A stretch of 42,188 nucleotides of DNA, taken from contig JAJYOI010000017.1 of the NCBI GenBank assembly GCA_021796275.1, positions 1-42,188 of the forward strand, written 5' to 3'. The number at the start of each line of letters is the position of its first letter. Within the stretch, counting starts at the first letter, position 1. The notes under the pieces are model-generated. The model did not search any database. It was not told the origin of the DNA and saw only the letters and a program-made list of their open reading frames with translations. Positions 17,615 to 26,852 of the stretch are shown here, piece by piece. The position numbers and the translations under genes were made by a program. Source of the DNA: Bacteroidota bacterium (GTDB taxonomy: Bacteria > Bacteroidota > Ignavibacteria > UBA10030 > UBA8401).

Positions 17615-19714
17615 ATGCCGAACCTCAAATTGAAAATTTCGTTAGGAAAAAATCTTCTCACCATTTTTGCGCTAACGTGCATTTCCGTCTCCGCCGGATT
17701 TTCTCAAACGTCCGAACGATATTGGATTTATTTCCGCGACAAAGGTACGGGAGTGCAGAAATTTTTTTCAAAATCCGGCGATGCGAAAACATTGGCGCTA
17801 TCATTAGGAATTTCTTCGCGCGCACTACAGCGACGCGCAAAAGTTCTCCCGCACAATCGGTTGATTGATGAATCCGATCTTTCGGTTTCTGAAAAATACA
17901 TCCAGCAGCTTCAAGCTGCCGGCGCAAAGATTCATATTGTCTCACGCTGGTTGAATGCAGTATCGGTGGAAATTCCACCCAAACAGCTTCACGCACTATC
18001 ATTGCTTTCTTTTGTTGCTCGTGTCGCACCGGTACGCACTACGGTCTTTCGTGGCCCCCAGCCATCGCCGCCACAAATTCCCATGCTTGAAAAATCAGAA
18101 CATACGGCAGATTTAAATTATGGCCCGTCGTTAACACAGCTTGCAACCGAGCGCATCACCGATTTGCATGCTCTCGGCATTATCGGAAAAGGCGTGGTCG
18201 TCGGAATTATTGACGACGGCTTTAACAATCATCGTGTCCACACTGCATTGAAAAATATTCATGTTCTTGATGAGTATGATTTCATTCACAACATTACCGA
18301 TACACAACATCAGCCGTGGGAAGATCCAAATCAGGGAAACCACGGCGCGGGCGTGCTGTCTTCCATTGCCGGATTCGATCCAGGAAATATTATTGGCGGC
18401 GCGTACGGTGTCTCTGTTATTTTGGCGAAGACGGAAATGGACAGCAGCGGCAATGCCGATTTCAGCAGTGAAGAAGATACGTACGTTGCCGGATTGGAAT
18501 GGGAAGAGCGCCTCGGTGCCGACATTGTGTCGTCGTCGCTCGCTTACAAAGATTTTAATCCTCCCGATACAAGCTACAGTTATTCTTCATTAAACGGTCA
18601 CACTACCATTGTTGCACAAGCAGCTTCCATTGCAGCACGAAAAGGCGTTTTGCTCTGCACGGCAATGGGAAACGAAGGCTATCAATATAAAGACAGCAGC
18701 GGCGTTATCGTTCACGCTTTAGGAACACTGTGGTCTCCGGCAGATGCCGACAGCATTCTTGCTGTTGGTGCAACACTTTCCGATGAAGAACTTGCAAGTT
18801 TCAGCAGCACTGGTCCCGCTGCCGATGGACGTATCAAGCCGGATGTTGTAGCGCAGGGAACTTCAATCTACTGGGCGAACGGCGCGACAACGAGCGATTA
18901 TTATTTTGTGCAAGGGACATCATGCTCAACACCGATTACGGCAAGTGCAGCGGCGCTTGTTCTTTCCGCGCACCCGCAATTGACGCCGATGCAGGTGCGG
19001 CAGGCAATTTTGCATACCGCCGTTCACTACAATGACGGCACATCACAAACGTCGGTCTATCCGAACAATCTTTACGGCTACGGATTTGTTGATGCGTACG
19101 ATGCGGCGCTGGTGAATGGTCCGGTGCTGAGCAATTCTCCCGTCATTGCCGTGAACGCAGACGCTGTGATCATTTCCACATCAATCAAATCAAGTTCCAG
19201 ACTTCTTTTGGATTCTCTGCTCGTGTATTTCAAGAGACCTCAGGATGTGTCGTTTCAGTCAGTCCGCTTTTTACCAGAGCCTGCTGCCGACGATTTCTTT
19301 GCTTCTATTCCGGCAAATCTTGTTGATTCGACGACGCTGTGTTATTTTTCCGCCCGCGATTCGGCCGGAAGAATTCAGACGCAGCCGTACAATGCGCCGG
19401 ACAGCCTCTTCACGTTGTTCACTTTGCCGGTTAGCAAACCTGTGCCTTCGTCGCTCCTGCTTCTTCAGAATTTCCCCAATCCGTTTAACCTGACGACGCA
19501 GTTCCAGTACGCGTTTGCCGTTTCATCGCACATCAAACTCGAAATCTTTGATGTTCTTGGAAGAAAAGTCGCGACAGTGATAGATGAAGATCAACCTGCC
19601 GGATTTTACACGACACCTCCGTTCAACGCCGCTTCGTTGTCGAGCGGAATCTATTTTTATCGTTTAACGGGCGCCAGCGGTTCTGCGGTGAGAAAGATGG
19701 TCGTCATTAAATGA
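17615..19714 (+). CDS. Secreted subtilisin-like S8 peptidase with type IX secretion sorting domain
   Basis: 699 residues. Signal peptide (LLTIFALTCISVSAGFSQ, about 14-31), an I9-like pro-region (about 35-145), then the S8 catalytic domain with Asp200 in VVVGIIDDGF, His243 in GNHGAGVLSS, oxyanion Asn353 in AMGNEG and Ser436 in GTSCSTPITAS. A beta domain (about 500-610) precedes a C-terminal type A T9SS sorting domain that starts QNFPNPFNLTT and ends SGIYFYRLTG...RKMVVIK. It should be exported by Sec and then passed across the outer membrane by the Por machinery and attached or released. It lies 27 bp after MoxR. Substrate presumably extracellular protein. Confidence 0.93.
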   Translation: MPNLKLKISLGKNLLTIFALTCISVSAGFSQTSERYWIYFRDKGTGVQKFFSKSGDAKTLALSLGISSRALQRRAKVLPHNRLIDESDLSVSEKYIQQLQAAGAKIHIVSRWLNAVSVEIPPKQLHALSLLSFVARVAPVRTTVFRGPQPSPPQIPMLEKSEHTADLNYGPSLTQLATERITDLHALGIIGKGVVVGIIDDGFNNHRVHTALKNIHVLDEYDFIHNITDTQHQPWEDPNQGNHGAGVLSSIAGFDPGNIIGGAYGVSVILAKTEMDSSGNADFSSEEDTYVAGLEWEERLGADIVSSSLAYKDFNPPDTSYSYSSLNGHTTIVAQAASIAARKGVLLCTAMGNEGYQYKDSSGVIVHALGTLWSPADADSILAVGATLSDEELASFSSTGPAADGRIKPDVVAQGTSIYWANGATTSDYYFVQGTSCSTPITASAAALVLSAHPQLTPMQVRQAILHTAVHYNDGTSQTSVYPNNLYGYGFVDAYDAALVNGPVLSNSPVIAVNADAVIISTSIKSSSRLLLDSLLVYFKRPQDVSFQSVRFLPEPAADDFFASIPANLVDSTTLCYFSARDSAGRIQTQPYNAPDSLFTLFTLPVSKPVPSSLLLLQNFPNPFNLTTQFQYAFAVSSHIKLEIFDVLGRKVATVIDEDQPAGFYTTPPFNAASLSSGIYFYRLTGASGSAVRKMVVIK

Positions 19715-19806
19715 CGATGAATCATGAATCTTCCATCGTGATTCGGACGCGCGTAAATGATCTCTGAAAACCGGGCATTGCTAATTGTTCATTGAAGATT
19801 GTAGAA

Positions 19807-22026
19807 ATGTCTCTCTCATTTCATATTCCGTGGTACATTTTTATTTTCGCAGTAATTTTTCTTGCCGCGCTGACGGTATTTGTTTATCGCTACACCGTTC
19901 CCCCCGTTTCTTCAGGCAAACGAATATTTCTGACGGCACTCCGCAGTCTCGCTCTTGCGCTGCTTCTCTTTGCTATTATCGAGCCGCTGTTTCGTTATTC
20001 ATATTCATCCAATGTTCCGCCGACCGTGGCGGTGCTGGTAGATAATTCGCTCAGCATGACGCTTACCGACGCAGTGGGAAACCGCGAGCAACAGCTCCGA
20101 TCGCTTCTTGCCGATCCATTGTTAAAGAAATTTTCGAGCGATGCCAATGTTCGGTACTTCACATTTTCTCCATCGTTTCACGCGTTGAATTCGGCGTCGC
20201 GCGACTCGCTTTATCTTACCGGCGCAACGACCGATATTGCCTCGGCACTTGGGCAGCTGCGCGAGCAGGCTCTTCCGCATCTTCGTGCAGTCATTCTTCT
20301 TTCTGACGGCGATTACAACGACGGCGCAAATCCGTTGTACGAAGCGGAACGTCTGCCCGTGCCGTTGTTTACTGTCGGCATCGGCGATTCGTCCGAGCAG
20401 AAAGATGTTGCGATTGAAAAAATAGCGGCCAATTCCATCGCGTATGTTCAATCGTCGGTTCCTGTTGATGTTACAGTAAAAGTTTCAGGATTTCAGAATG
20501 TGCGCACAACAGCATCATTGATGGAAGACGGGAAACAAGTAGCCCGGCAAATTCTCGAATTTGGAAATTCTGCCGGCAATGGTTCGGTCGTTGAATACCC
20601 GCTTCATTTTTCTTTCACGCCGGCAACCGCGGGCGTGAAAAAATATACCGTGCAGATAGTACCGCTTTCCGGAGAAGTGACAGAGAAAAATAATGCGCGA
20701 TCGTTTCTTGTTAAAGTGCTGAAGAATAAAATGCAGGTCACCGTCGTTGCATCTGCCCCAAGTGCCGACGTTGCCGCCGTGATGCAGGAGCTTCACGCGG
20801 ATCAAAATATTGAATCGCAGTTGTTCCTTCAGCAAACAAATGGAACGCTGCATAATCTTACGACGACGAAGGATTTTTCCTCCGCTCTTTCTTCTACAGA
20901 ATGTTTGATTCTCATCGGAATGCCGGGGCACGCAACACCGGTATCAACGTTGCAGGAAATCAACAATGCCGTTACAGCGCGGTCGCTCCCCGTGTTCTTT
21001 ATCTCCAGCCGGACAATTGATGTTCAGAAGCTCGGTCAATGGAATTCATTCGTGCCATTTCTTGTGAACCGCAATGTGCCGTCGCCTTCGCAGCAGGACG
21101 AACAACAAGTGCTTCCCGCGATAGCACCGCAGATGCAATCGCACATTTTAGTTCAGGCAGGAAATAGTGCAGGTGAATCGCCCCAAGGAGGATTTCAAAA
21201 TGTCTTGGGCAAATTGCCGCCGGTTTTTTCCTCGTACGGAGTCTTTGCGGCAAAGCCCGAAGCGCTTGTTCTTGCAACGATGAAAATTCAGGGTGTAACC
21301 TTAAACAATCCGCTGATTGTCAGCCGCAATGTTCTTCGCATGAAATCATTCGCCGTGCTCGGGTACGGCATCTGGCGATGGAAACTTCTTGCCGGTGCGA
21401 GTCCGGAAACGGAAAATTTTTTTGACGATTGGTTTCCTGCCGTTGTCCGCTGGCTGGTGACGCGTGAAGATAACAAGCGGGTGCAGGTCGTGCCGTCGAA
21501 GGAAATTTTTTCGCAGGGAGAACCGATTGATTTTCTCGGACAAGTGTACAACGAAAGCTATCAGCCGATAGAGAATGCCGATCTCCGCGTTGCAGTGAAA
21601 TCCGCAGCAGGACAAGGGCAGTTTGAAGCGGTGCTGCATTCGCTCGGCGGCGGGCGGTATGAAGGCGGATTGGAAATGCTTCCGGAAGGCGATTACTCGT
21701 ACGTTGCATCAGCACATGTGAACGGCGCGGAAATCGGAAAAGATGAAGGGCGGTTTTCGGTCGGTGAACAGTCAATTGAATTTTCGGATACGAAAATGAA
21801 CAAGACGCTTTTGCAGCAGATAGCGGCGGCATCCGGCGGCGCGTATGCCGATGCCTCGCGCTTCGATCAGTTATTGCGTGTTGTTCAATCGCGCCCGGCA
21901 ATGAAACCTGAAGCGCAGGCCACAACCAGCGAGTTTGAATTATGGAATAAGCCGTGGCTGTTGTCGCTGATCGTTCTTCTCTTCGGTGTCGAATGGTTTG
22001 TGCGGAAACGAAGCGGAATGTTGTAA
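19807..22026 (+). CDS. VWA-domain membrane protein of MoxR/Bat type
   Basis: 739 residues from the ATG at 19807; an in-frame TTG at 19792 is less likely. Two N-terminal membrane helices (HIPWYIFIFAVIFLAALTVF and the segment around ALRSLALALLLFAII) precede a VWA domain (about 75-205). It has an intact MIDAS metal site: DNSLS, the Thr in GATTD and the Asp in LLSDGDYND. A long Ig-like and glutaminase-fold-like region follows, then a C-terminal helix (PWLLSLIVLLFGVEWFVRKR) typical of membrane VWA proteins encoded with MoxR. The VWA domain is probably periplasmic or partly cytoplasmic; topology is not certain. It is the likely partner of the MoxR ATPase. The subtilase gene ends 92 bp upstream. Confidence 0.85.
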   Translation: MSLSFHIPWYIFIFAVIFLAALTVFVYRYTVPPVSSGKRIFLTALRSLALALLLFAIIEPLFRYSYSSNVPPTVAVLVDNSLSMTLTDAVGNREQQLRSLLADPLLKKFSSDANVRYFTFSPSFHALNSASRDSLYLTGATTDIASALGQLREQALPHLRAVILLSDGDYNDGANPLYEAERLPVPLFTVGIGDSSEQKDVAIEKIAANSIAYVQSSVPVDVTVKVSGFQNVRTTASLMEDGKQVARQILEFGNSAGNGSVVEYPLHFSFTPATAGVKKYTVQIVPLSGEVTEKNNARSFLVKVLKNKMQVTVVASAPSADVAAVMQELHADQNIESQLFLQQTNGTLHNLTTTKDFSSALSSTECLILIGMPGHATPVSTLQEINNAVTARSLPVFFISSRTIDVQKLGQWNSFVPFLVNRNVPSPSQQDEQQVLPAIAPQMQSHILVQAGNSAGESPQGGFQNVLGKLPPVFSSYGVFAAKPEALVLATMKIQGVTLNNPLIVSRNVLRMKSFAVLGYGIWRWKLLAGASPETENFFDDWFPAVVRWLVTREDNKRVQVVPSKEIFSQGEPIDFLGQVYNESYQPIENADLRVAVKSAAGQGQFEAVLHSLGGGRYEGGLEMLPEGDYSYVASAHVNGAEIGKDEGRFSVGEQSIEFSDTKMNKTLLQQIAAASGGAYADASRFDQLLRVVQSRPAMKPEAQATTSEFELWNKPWLLSLIVLLFGVEWFVRKRSGML

Positions 22027-22062
22027 GAAACGGCATCCACTTTACCTGAAGGTGCGCTCATC

Positions 22063-22437
22063 ATGGCTAAAATTCTTCTTCTCCTCGGTTCTTTTTTTGC
22101 TTTTCTCGCCGTTGCATTTGGTGCGTTTGGCGCACACATGCTGCGCGATACACTTTCCGCAGAAATGATGCACGTATTTGAAACCGGCGTTCGCTATCAA
22201 ATGTATCATGCGTTCGGAATTTTTATTGCGGCGTGGGCACTGCATTCATTCCGGCTTCGCGGCGCTGCAACGGCGGGTTCGTTGTTCGCTGCGGGCATTG
22301 TTCTTTTTTCCGGAAGCCTGTATGCAATGGCAGTGACGGGCGTGCGGTGGTTCGGCATCGTTACGCCGTTCGGCGGAATATGTTTTCTTCTCGGCTGGCT
22401 CTGGTTGGCGTGGGGTGTGTGGAAGGAAGCACGATGA
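22063..22437 (+). CDS. DUF423 family small membrane protein
   Basis: 124 residues, almost entirely hydrophobic, with four predicted membrane helices. The N-terminal helix LLLLGSFFAFLAVAFGAFGA runs into the family hallmark GAFGAHMLRDTL, followed by ETGVRYQMYHAFGI and the C-terminal FGGICFLLGWLWLAWGVW. It matches the YgdD/DUF423 family in length and motifs. The function of this family is unknown. GAAGGTG about 8 bases upstream is a good ribosome binding site. It ends 67 bp before the GlnD start. Confidence 0.88.
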   Translation: MAKILLLLGSFFAFLAVAFGAFGAHMLRDTLSAEMMHVFETGVRYQMYHAFGIFIAAWALHSFRLRGAATAGSLFAAGIVLFSGSLYAMAVTGVRWFGIVTPFGGICFLLGWLWLAWGVWKEAR

Positions 22438-22469
22438 AAATCTTCTTCTGACACACAGCGGAGTTCAGT

Positions 22470-22498
22470 TTGTAAATCCTTCCCCCCTTCTTTATATT
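22470..22498 (+). promoter_or_regulatory. Possible promoter giving a leaderless GlnD transcript
   Basis: TTGTAA at 22470-22475, a 17-base spacer, then TATATT at 22493-22498. The element ends six bases before the ATG at 22505, so transcription would begin at or beside the start codon. No Shine-Dalgarno precedes this ATG, which fits a leaderless message. The same bases also fit a TTTG-N20-TA pattern. Not tested. Confidence 0.4.
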
Positions 22499-22504
22499 AT
22501 TTCC

Positions 22505-25285
22505 ATGTCCACCATTGAAAACCCCGCTAAAGGCGGGAAAGAATTTTATTCGTCCGAATCGGAAAGGATTTTTCAGCTACACCGCAGCGGCGCAGAAGGC
22601 TTCGTCGTTTCGGCTCAGCTTTCGGCGCTGGCGGATTCAGTTATTTCGGAATTGTGGAATGCTGTTTCTCATCCTGCCAAAGATCGGTGCGCCGTCTTCG
22701 CGCTCGGCGGCTACGGCAGATACGAAATGTGCCCGCATTCGGATTTTGATTTGATGGTGCTGTGCGAAAGCGAGCACACGAAAGAGCAAACTACCGAAGC
22801 GATTCAATCATTTCTTCATGCATTGTGGGATGCCGGATTTGATATCGGCCACAGCGTTCGCACGCTGAAAGACTGTCTCAATCTGTATCAAACCGATGTA
22901 GATTCGTGGGCGGCGATTCTCGAAAGCCGGTTCGTGTGCGGCAACGATGCAATGCGGGAACACTACGCCGATGCAATTCTTACAGAAATCACAAAGAAGC
23001 GCGATCTCAAATTCGTCACGGCAATTATTGACGGCATCAACGAGCGGCATGAAAAATACGGCAACTCGGTGAAGCTGCTCGAGCCAAACATCAAAAACAG
23101 CGCCGGCGGCTTGCGCGATCTTCATAATCTGCTGTGGATGTACCGCTCCGCCGATGTCGAGTATTTTGCATTCGAGCCGTTTTCCGCCGCAGGCGGACGC
23201 GAATCGTCATGCAAGATGATGTTCGAAATGTTTGAACAGAAAAATCTCATCAGCGGCGAAGAGAAAGAAGCGGCAACGCGCGCGCTCAGCTTCATGCTTC
23301 GCACACGGCACGAAATGCACTATCACGCAAAAACAATTCACGACTCGCTCGATTTTTCTATTCAACGCGAAATTGCAAAAGGACTTGGATACCTGCCTAC
23401 CGGTCAGGCAGGCGGCAGCGGCGACGCGCTGAAATATGTTGGAAACCACGCTGTCGCGTGTGTCGAAGCGTTCATGCGTGATTACTTTCTTCACGCGCGC
23501 ACAATCTTTCGACTGAACCAGCGACTAACAAGTCTCTACCGCAAAAGCATTCAACCGTTGTCGTGGCGTGCGCCGAAAGAACAAATTCTCGATGACATCT
23601 ACGCCGCGCGCGGTTCATCGCTCGTGTTGCGCAACAGCGCATTCGAATTCACGTCCCCGGCGCAAGTGCTGAAAGCATTTTATTGGTGCGGAATACATTC
23701 GCTGGAGTTGGGGCAGTCGCTTCAGGCGCGGTTCGTCAATTTGTCGTCCCGCTACGCGGGATTGTTTGATCAGAACGGAATTGGTACGCTGAAAGCGTAC
23801 CGTGAAGCCGGTGCGGTGTTTCTCGACATTGTACGGATGGAACACAACGTCGCCTCGACGCTGACGCTGATGAACGACTTCGACATTCTTGGAAAATTTA
23901 TTCCTGAATGGGGCGAGCTCGTCGCGTTTTTCCAGCACAGTGTGTACCACTATTATACGGCAGACGCGCACACACTTATTGCTCTCGATCATGCCGAACG
24001 CTTGCGCAACGAACACAATATTCTTGCTGAAGCCTATCATTCGCTTTCGCGCAAAGAGTTGCTGTACCTTGCGATTCTTTTTCACGACATAGAAAAACCA
24101 CACGGCATCACCGAACACGAACTCCGCGGCGCGGAAATTGCGCACAGCATTCTTCAACGCCTGCAGATTCCTGATGAACACGATGACATCGGTTTTCTCA
24201 TCCGCAATCATTTGATGATGGAGCAAATTGCATTCCGGCGGAACATCAGCGATCCGGCGACGGTTGCCGAGTTTGCACAGCAGTTTCAATCGCCGGAACA
24301 GTTAGACTTGCTTTTCGTGCTGACGTATTGCGACTTATCCGCCGTGAATAAAAATGTCTGGACGAATTGGAAAGAATTGCTGCTGCAGGAATTATATTTG
24401 CGTGCCCGCGATGTGCTCGAGCGCCATCTTGCTGTGCCGGAAGCGATTTCGTTTCAGCAGGAACAATATCAAAAGTCGGTGCAAACGCTGGTCGGAACAA
24501 TTTCGCAGCAGCTACCGCGCAGCGATGTCGAGCTTCACTTCTCTTCCATTCAAAATGAAGCTTACGCTCAAGCGTTTTCACAGGATGAAATCACCGAACA
24601 CATCAGGCAAATTCAGCGGCTCGATATTGAAAAGGGCGCAGACGGCGCCCCAGTTTCCACCATCATCGCGAGCGAGAATTCACACAGCACTGTTACGGCA
24701 ATCACGCGCGACGCTCCGTTTCTTCTTTCAAATCTCTGCGGCGTGCTGACGGCAAACGATGCAAATATTTTCGATGCACAGATTTTCACTCGCGACGACG
24801 GCATTGTCATAGACCAGTTCCGCGTCGTGGACGTGCTTACCAAATCCTGTCTGCGCGACGAACAGGCGGAAAAAATCCGCCGCGATTTTAATGACGTGCT
24901 CCGCAGTGCAGTAAAACTTGAAAATCTTTTTGAGAAACACAACCGGCGATGGAAACGAAGACAGAAACCTTTGCTTCATCCCAACATCCGCATTGATGTG
25001 ACGTTTGAAAACGCGCCGGACTGTACGATCATAGACGTGTACGCACCGGACACAACCGGTTTCTTGTACAAAGTAACGCGAACAATTTCGAAACTCGGAC
25101 TAAGCATCACGTTTGCGAAAATTGCGACGCGCGTGGATGGCATTGTAGATTCGTTTTATGTTGTGGATGAACAGAAGCAGCCGATTCTTTCCGACGAGCG
25201 GCGCCGGTACATTCGCGAGCGGATCCTTCAAAAAGTGAATCAGCTTATCAACATTCAACTGACGAACGAGAAAGTCAATTCATGA
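22505..25285 (+). CDS. glnD: [Protein-PII] uridylyltransferase / uridylyl-removing enzyme
   Basis: 926 residues from the ATG at 22505; an upstream extension overlaps the DUF423 gene and lacks domain content. The nucleotidyltransferase motif is ALGGYGRYEMCPHSDFD (about 66-82). A GlnD-linker region, an HD domain with HD at 527-528 (LFHDIEKPHG) and a downstream EHELRGAEIAH follow. Two C-terminal ACT domains begin at about 735 (TVTAITRDAPFLLSNLCGVL) and 835 (DVYAPDTTGFLYKVTRTISK). GlnD adds UMP to PII when glutamine is low and removes it when high. In typical GlnD the HD motif reads HDIAKG; here it is HDIEKP. Residues 297-304 (LPTGQAGG) come from an inserted palindrome. The stop overlaps the murI start by four bases. 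Confidence 0.92.
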   Translation: MSTIENPAKGGKEFYSSESERIFQLHRSGAEGFVVSAQLSALADSVISELWNAVSHPAKDRCAVFALGGYGRYEMCPHSDFDLMVLCESEHTKEQTTEAIQSFLHALWDAGFDIGHSVRTLKDCLNLYQTDVDSWAAILESRFVCGNDAMREHYADAILTEITKKRDLKFVTAIIDGINERHEKYGNSVKLLEPNIKNSAGGLRDLHNLLWMYRSADVEYFAFEPFSAAGGRESSCKMMFEMFEQKNLISGEEKEAATRALSFMLRTRHEMHYHAKTIHDSLDFSIQREIAKGLGYLPTGQAGGSGDALKYVGNHAVACVEAFMRDYFLHARTIFRLNQRLTSLYRKSIQPLSWRAPKEQILDDIYAARGSSLVLRNSAFEFTSPAQVLKAFYWCGIHSLELGQSLQARFVNLSSRYAGLFDQNGIGTLKAYREAGAVFLDIVRMEHNVASTLTLMNDFDILGKFIPEWGELVAFFQHSVYHYYTADAHTLIALDHAERLRNEHNILAEAYHSLSRKELLYLAILFHDIEKPHGITEHELRGAEIAHSILQRLQIPDEHDDIGFLIRNHLMMEQIAFRRNISDPATVAEFAQQFQSPEQLDLLFVLTYCDLSAVNKNVWTNWKELLLQELYLRARDVLERHLAVPEAISFQQEQYQKSVQTLVGTISQQLPRSDVELHFSSIQNEAYAQAFSQDEITEHIRQIQRLDIEKGADGAPVSTIIASENSHSTVTAITRDAPFLLSNLCGVLTANDANIFDAQIFTRDDGIVIDQFRVVDVLTKSCLRDEQAEKIRRDFNDVLRSAVKLENLFEKHNRRWKRRQKPLLHPNIRIDVTFENAPDCTIIDVYAPDTTGFLYKVTRTISKLGLSITFAKIATRVDGIVDSFYVVDEQKQPILSDERRRYIRERILQKVNQLINIQLTNEKVNS
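23392..23412. repeat. Palindromic element inserted in frame in glnD
   Basis: Arms CCTGCCT (23392-23398) and AGGCAGG (23406-23412) flank the core ACCGGTC, itself nearly a palindrome (ACCGGT). It is read as LPTGQAG. It sits between QREIAKGLGY and VEAFMRDYFLHA, segments that in other GlnD proteins are separated only by a short loop, so this looks like an insertion of about 15-20 codons containing the element. Confidence 0.65.
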
Positions 25286-26091
25286 GCAGTATTTCGCATT
25301 ACCCCATCGGCGTTTTCGATTCCGGCATCGGCGGCTTGACCGTTGTGCGTGCGTTGTTGCAACGGCTTCCGCACGAGAATATCGTGTACTTCGGCGATAC
25401 GGCGCGCGTGCCGTACGGCCCGAAATCGCCGCAGGTTGTCCGCGAGTACGCGCTCGACGATACGGAATTTCTTCTCTCAAAAAATGTGAAGATGATCGTC
25501 GTGGCGTGCAACACCGTTTCTGCGGTCGCACTTGACGTGGTTCAGAAGAGAGCGAAGATTCCAGTGGTTGGCGTGATCGTGCCGGGAGCGAACGCGGCAT
25601 CAGCAGCAAGCAAGAAGAAACGCATCGGCGTCATCGGTACGCTCGGCACAATTTCGAGCAACGCGTACACGAACGCAATCAAACACACCGATCCTGAAGC
25701 GCAGGTATTCAGTCAGCCGTGCCCGCTTTTTGTGCCGCTCGTTGAAGAAGGCTGGCTCGATCACAAAGCGACCGAAATGATCGCGAAAGAATATCTCTTC
25801 CCACTTTCGCTGGAAAAAATTGATACGCTCGTGCTCGGCTGCACACATTACCCGCTGTTGAAAAATGTTATTGCGAAAACATTGAAGGGTGCCGTAACAT
25901 TGATTGATTCCGCCGAAGCGACGGCAGTAGAAGTTGACCGCGTGCTCGAAGAACATGCCTTGCGTAACACGAGCAAAGAAAAGCCGAATCTTCAGTTTTT
26001 TGTCAGCGATATTCCAGCAAAGTTTTCAGAAATCGGCGAAAGATTTCTTGGAGCAAAATTAGGCGTGGTGAAAAAAGTTAGCGTGGGGTAA
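25282..26091 (+). CDS. murI: Glutamate racemase
   Basis: 269 residues, normal length. It converts L- to D-glutamate for peptidoglycan synthesis in the cytoplasm. The N-terminal IGVFDSGIGGLTVVRAL contains the catalytic Asp region, the first catalytic Cys76 is in VVACNTVSA, the second Cys187 is in LVLGCTHYPLL, and YFGDTARVPYG is also conserved. The ATG overlaps the glnD stop by four bases (ATGA), so the two are translationally coupled, and murI expression depends on glnD. No other cell-wall gene is nearby. Confidence 0.96.
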   Translation: MSSISHYPIGVFDSGIGGLTVVRALLQRLPHENIVYFGDTARVPYGPKSPQVVREYALDDTEFLLSKNVKMIVVACNTVSAVALDVVQKRAKIPVVGVIVPGANAASAASKKKRIGVIGTLGTISSNAYTNAIKHTDPEAQVFSQPCPLFVPLVEEGWLDHKATEMIAKEYLFPLSLEKIDTLVLGCTHYPLLKNVIAKTLKGAVTLIDSAEATAVEVDRVLEEHALRNTSKEKPNLQFFVSDIPAKFSEIGERFLGAKLGVVKKVSVG

Positions 26092-26162
26092 GATGTCGAC
26101 ATATGATATCATCATTTGTAACACTATAGAGGCGAAAAAACTATTGAACAACTCTACTAATC

Positions 26163-26852
26163 TCAATCAGCCGTCCTGAATGTAGCAACCTCTTCAACAT
26201 AATCATTTCCCTTTGCCCATGAAGATAAATACAAGACTTTTTCACTAGCAGCATAATGGTTTGCGAGTTCTAAAATAAAGTCAAGCTTGCCGCCACCATC
26301 AAGATCACCTGCCCAGAGAATGCTCGGAGGATTATCTAAATCAATTTGGTGAAAGGTAGCAAGTAACTGAGAATGTGCAGCGCTAAATTGGAAAAAATTA
26401 AGTTCGTAATCGTAAAGTGCGGTGCCCCCTTGTTCCGTTTTGTAAGTTCCCGTCGCATGAAATCCGTAGCTCACTGAATCTGAAAAGTTAATAATAGAAG
26501 TTTGTGGCGGTGAAAGGAAAAACTTACCGGAAAAGATAGTATAGACCGACCTTTCAGAAAGGTTGGGGATACCTCTGACAAGAAAAATAGGATCTCGCTT
26601 TGGGTTTAATGATATTCGAAGCATGTATTCAAGAGAATCTATGCTCTGATACCTCTTTTCAACTAAAATATTAGATGCAATAAGTCTATCTCCCTTGCAG
26701 GTTTGATAAACTCCAAACCATTCCTCACCAGAGCGAACATGAATTTGATCTGGAAAATACGTTCCGGGGAAAAGTAACTCGGGCCGTAATTGAACCTGCC
26801 CTGTGAACAGGGGTACACAAATCACAATAACAAAGGGGAAAAGCCGTTTCAT
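26163..26852 (-). CDS. Hypothetical exported protein with an FG-GAP/EF-like motif
   Basis: 229 residues from the ATG at 26852. A longer frame to 26984 exists, but this start gives a convincing signal peptide (MKRLFPFVIVICVPLFTG). The rest is mainly beta and polar. The C-terminal part has AGDLDGGGKLDFILELANHY, resembling the Asp-rich calcium-binding loop of FG-GAP/VCBS repeats, followed by KVLYLSSWAKG. I cannot name a function. It is more AT-rich by eye than its neighbours. Convergent with murI across 71 bp. An in-frame ATG at 26933 is an alternative start. Confidence 0.65.
   Translation of the reverse strand: MKRLFPFVIVICVPLFTGQVQLRPELLFPGTYFPDQIHVRSGEEWFGVYQTCKGDRLIASNILVEKRYQSIDSLEYMLRISLNPKRDPIFLVRGIPNLSERSVYTIFSGKFFLSPPQTSIINFSDSVSYGFHATGTYKTEQGGTALYDYELNFFQFSAAHSQLLATFHQIDLDNPPSILWAGDLDGGGKLDFILELANHYAASEKVLYLSSWAKGNDYVEEVATFRTAD

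Noticed and set aside
22523-22537. CCCGC-TAAAG-GCGGG hairpin near the start of glnD
   Set aside because: A 5-bp stem in coding DNA is easily due to chance; there is no sign of insertion and no related copy was seen in the window.
23615-24289. A 224-codon minus-strand frame opposite glnD
   Set aside because: It covers the conserved HD region of GlnD and has no motif or ribosome binding site of its own.
26095-26110. Three overlapping six-base palindromes (GTCGAC, CATATG, GATATC) that resemble a cloning linker
   Set aside because: They overlap by one base each in natural-looking intergenic DNA with no vector sequence around; a chance cluster is simpler.
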